A stretch of 7,466 nucleotides of DNA from Anaerolineae bacterium (GTDB taxonomy: Bacteria > Chloroflexota > Anaerolineae > Anaerolineales > Anaerolineaceae), in assembly GCA_016213455.1 (NCBI GenBank), contig JACRAG010000381.1:1-7466 (forward strand). The letters run 5' to 3'. Numbering within the stretch: position 1 is the first letter of the stretch; each line of letters starts with the position of its first letter. The notes beneath the pieces are model-generated. The model was not told where the DNA came from. It made no database searches and saw only the letters and a list, made by a program, of their open reading frames with translations. This document shows positions 5,677 through 7,466 of the stretch, piece after piece. The translations under genes and the position numbers were made by a program.

Positions 5677-6061
5677 GGGCAGCCGTCCGTCGAACGACCC
5701 ACACAGCCAGCCCGCGCCACACCAGCATGCCTGCTGCCGTGGTCAAACCAAGCACCAGCACAAACACGGGCGAGATGGCCCCGTTGAGCCACAGTCCGCG
5801 CAGCCAGGCTGCCAGCGGCGCCGCCAAAAAACCCGCCCAGCCGGCGCGCCACAAATTGCGCGGCGCGGCAGTGACCTCAGCGCTGAACAAACTCAGCCAG
5901 GGGGCGATTGCCAGCCAACCCGCCAGGCTGGGCACAAATGTCGCCAGCCAGCGCCAGGTCAGGCTGTCGTTGTGAAAGAGGAAGCCGATCAGACTCAATG
6001 CCAGAATTGCCAGAAAATCACCGGCCAGAATCCAGCGAGGGAATGAGCGCAATGCAACCAT
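5669..6061 (-). CDS. DUF3054 family membrane protein
   Basis: This 130-residue, very hydrophobic protein has four predicted membrane helices at about residues 10-29, 40-58, 71-90 and 96-116. The opening RWILAGDFLAILALSLIGF followed by a His at residue 30 fits the DUF3054 pattern (GD..a.l.F..iG...H). The molecular function of this family is unknown. Start chosen at the ATG 6059-6061. The frame stays open further upstream, to 6316, but that part overlaps the MFS gene, is Arg/Trp/Cys-rich and resembles no membrane protein, so it is a shadow. A TACAAT -10 lies only 6 bases before this ATG. The gene overlaps the sigma gene by 8 bases and is the first of the four-gene operon, which suggests that it is co-regulated with the sigma factor and might influence the same envelope signal (inference). 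Confidence 0.85.
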   Translation of the reverse strand: MVALRSFPRWILAGDFLAILALSLIGFLFHNDSLTWRWLATFVPSLAGWLAIAPWLSLFSAEVTAAPRNLWRAGWAGFLAAPLAAWLRGLWLNGAISPVFVLVLGLTTAAGMLVWRGLAVWVVRRTAAHG

Positions 6062-6067
6062 GAAAAT

Positions 6068-6076
6068 ATTGTACCA
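6068..6076 (-). promoter_or_regulatory. Extended -10 promoter for a probably leaderless DUF3054-sigma operon
   Basis: On the minus strand TGGTACAAT is an extended -10 (TGn plus TACAAT at 6073-6068) in the 40-base gap after the MFS stop. The usual start of transcription, about 7 bases after the -10, falls on the A of ATG (6061). No good -35 is visible 17-18 bases upstream (CTGCGA), consistent with an extended -10 promoter, and no ribosome binding site precedes the ATG. Confidence 0.55.
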
Positions 6077-6101
6077 AAGTTGTTGAAAATTCGCAGGATG
6101 G

Positions 6102-7466
6102 TTACTCTGCATCTGCAGCGGCAGAGGCGGCTTTGCGCGCCTCATCAGCCCGCCAGGCATACAGGCCCAACCCGGCAGCCGCCAGGATGAACAGGATGGC
6201 AATCCGGTATGTCCCGGTGACGCCGTCCACCAGCGCCTGGGCTGGCACGCCCGTGACCGGACTGCCCACCGGCAGCCCGGCTGCCAGCAGCACCTGCGCG
6301 GTGAAAATTGTGCCAATGAGCGGCAGGCCGGTGGTGTTGCCCAACGTGCGCGACAGGCTCATCAACCCCGAGGCCACCCCCAGGCGTTTGCGCGGCGCAG
6401 CCCCCATAATGGCGCTGTTGTTGGGCGACTGGAACAGGCCAAAGCCCAACCCCAGGGGCGCCAGGCGCAGCACAATCCCCAGCGGGGTCACGTCGGCAGT
6501 CAGCGTGCTGATGCCAAAGCAGCCCAGCGCCGCGATCAGCAGGCCGACCAGCGAGATGACGCGCGAACCGAAGCGGTCCGAGAGCAAACCAGCCACCGGC
6601 GCAGCCACGCCAATCATGATCGGGCTTGCCATCATAAACAAGCCGACCATTTGCACGGAATACCCCAGCACATCTTCCAGCAGGAAGGGCGTGATGAAAC
6701 TGGCGGACAGTACAATGAAGACCAGGAACCCCATCAGCAGGTTGGCCGAGAAAAGCCGGTTGCCAAACAGCGACAGGTCCACCATCGGGAAGGCGCTGCG
6801 CCGCTGCAGCACGATGAACAGCGCCAGCCCCAGCACCGCGCCGCCCAGCAAAGCCAGCACACCCGGCTGGGTGAAGCCCACATCCTGCCCGCGCGTCATG
6901 CCCAGGGCATACGCGCCCAGGGTGGCAAACAACACCAGCGCACCGCGAATGTCACAGCGCTCGCCGCGATTGTGCACCGGTTGGGTGGGGACGAAGCGGG
7001 AAACCACCAGGAAGGTCAGCAAGCCCACCGGCACGTTGACGAAGAAGATCGAGTGCCAGCCAATCGTGCCAAACAACATGCCACCCAGCGGCGGGCAGAT
7101 GGCGATGCCCACCGAGACAATACTGCCGGTGATGCCCAGAGCGCGCCCGCGCTCGTTGGCAGGGAAGACCTCAGTGATGATGGCCGATCCCAGCGCCTGC
7201 ATGAAGGTGGCCCCCAGGCCCTGCAGCGCGCGGAAGCCGATCAGCCAGTTCTCGTCCGGCGCCAGGCCGCACAACAGGCTGCCAATGATGAAAATGACCA
7301 GCCCGCCCTGGTAGAGCTTTTTCTTGTCGTACATATCGCCCAGGCGCGCCGCGCCCAGCATCAGCGCGGTCAGCACCAGCACATAGCTCAACACCACCCA
7401 CTGCACCGTGGCGAAGGTGGTGTTGAACACCTTGACCAGGGTGGGCAGGGCGATGTTGACGATGGA
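6102..7466 (-). CDS. MFS transporter, DHA2 (14-TM drug:H+ antiporter) family, 5' partial
   Basis: The frame is open to the window edge and reads SIVNIALPTLVKVFNTTF there, matching the first-helix DHA2 motif (LDxTIVNVALP). The true start is therefore a few dozen bases beyond 7466, and the GTG at 7428-7430 is an internal Val codon. At least 454 residues are present. Signatures include QWVVLSYVL, motif A-like GAARLGDMYDKKKLY, motif B RALQGLGATFMQA, a motif C region ICPPLGG and the GWHSIFFVNVPVGL segment typical of EmrB/QacA-type exporters. A second motif A-like loop reads GLLSDRFGSR. Many alternating hydrophobic helices fit the 14-TM plan. The protein ends with an Ala/Glu-rich cytoplasmic tail and TAA at 6102-6104. 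Members export drugs, dyes or small metabolites in exchange for protons; the substrate cannot be predicted. It lies 40 bases upstream of the DUF3054 operon with no terminator between, so read-through is possible. Confidence 0.93.
   Translation of the reverse strand, partial: SIVNIALPTLVKVFNTTFATVQWVVLSYVLVLTALMLGAARLGDMYDKKKLYQGGLVIFIIGSLLCGLAPDENWLIGFRALQGLGATFMQALGSAIITEVFPANERGRALGITGSIVSVGIAICPPLGGMLFGTIGWHSIFFVNVPVGLLTFLVVSRFVPTQPVHNRGERCDIRGALVLFATLGAYALGMTRGQDVGFTQPGVLALLGGAVLGLALFIVLQRRSAFPMVDLSLFGNRLFSANLLMGFLVFIVLSASFITPFLLEDVLGYSVQMVGLFMMASPIMIGVAAPVAGLLSDRFGSRVISLVGLLIAALGCFGISTLTADVTPLGIVLRLAPLGLGFGLFQSPNNSAIMGAAPRKRLGVASGLMSLSRTLGNTTGLPLIGTIFTAQVLLAAGLPVGSPVTGVPAQALVDGVTGTYRIAILFILAAAGLGLYAWRADEARKAASAAADAE

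Noticed and set aside
4903..5787. Plus-strand open frame of 294 codons opposite the sigma gene
   Set aside because: Its composition is typical of antisense translation and it opposes a convincing ECF sigma factor.
6062..6316. Upstream extension of the DUF3054 frame
   Set aside because: The added residues overlap the MFS gene, are rich in Arg, Trp and Cys, and end before a clean ATG preceded by a promoter-like -10.
6133..7314. Long plus-strand open frame of 393 codons antisense to the MFS gene
   Set aside because: It is Arg/Pro/Ser-rich with no recognisable domain and lies fully opposite a gene with clear MFS motifs; it is a GC-driven shadow.
1..7466. CRISPR arrays, tRNA or rRNA genes, transposase or integrase genes
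   Set aside because: None seen: no regularly spaced repeats, no tRNA-like cloverleaf that I could recognise, and no transposase motifs in any frame.

Overview
The window looks like a piece of a GC-rich bacterial chromosome, most plausibly a Chloroflexota (Anaerolineae-like) genome. That assignment is inferred from the flavour of the RHS sequences, the DUF3054 gene and the sigma/anti-sigma pair; there is no rRNA or marker gene to prove it. Base composition changes sharply. Roughly positions 1-1450 are AT-rich (about 40% GC by eye in places) and hold accessory DNA. From about 1900 onward the DNA is clearly above 60% GC and reads as ordinary chromosomal backbone.

Positions 1-1700 (minus strand) hold a decayed RHS/YD-repeat polymorphic-toxin locus. 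In transcription order it contains four parts: an RHS core fragment with a TAG stop at a conserved Trp; a short unrelated C-terminal tip that replaces the end of the RHS core; a 207-residue TPR protein whose ATG overlaps the tip's TGA by four bases; and a second, orphan RHS core end with a TAA stop and a different tip that runs off the window. The two core pieces share a 104-bp direct repeat, about 85% identical, 1009 bp apart. This is the layout expected of RHS tip displacement, and it makes the TPR protein a candidate immunity protein.

Positions 1909-3435 (plus strand) encode a stand-alone carboxyltransferase subunit of the oxaloacetate decarboxylase alpha / pyruvate carboxylase B / transcarboxylase 5S family. 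It lacks its own biotin domain. It converges on the next operon at a 17-bp perfect inverted repeat that should terminate transcription from both sides.

Positions 3521-6061 (minus strand) are a tight four-gene operon: DUF3054 membrane protein, ECF sigma factor, two-TM anti-sigma-like protein and zinc-ribbon NUDIX hydrolase. The first two junctions overlap by 8 and 4 bases; the last has a 3-base gap in the same reading frame. An extended -10 element placed so that transcription would start at or next to the first ATG suggests a leaderless message. A sigma factor translated together with a membrane-tethered partner suggests an envelope- or stress-sensing regulon, with the NUDIX enzyme as a co-regulated output.

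Positions 6102-7466 (minus strand) are a DHA2-type (14-TM) MFS drug-exporter gene whose 5' end lies outside the window.
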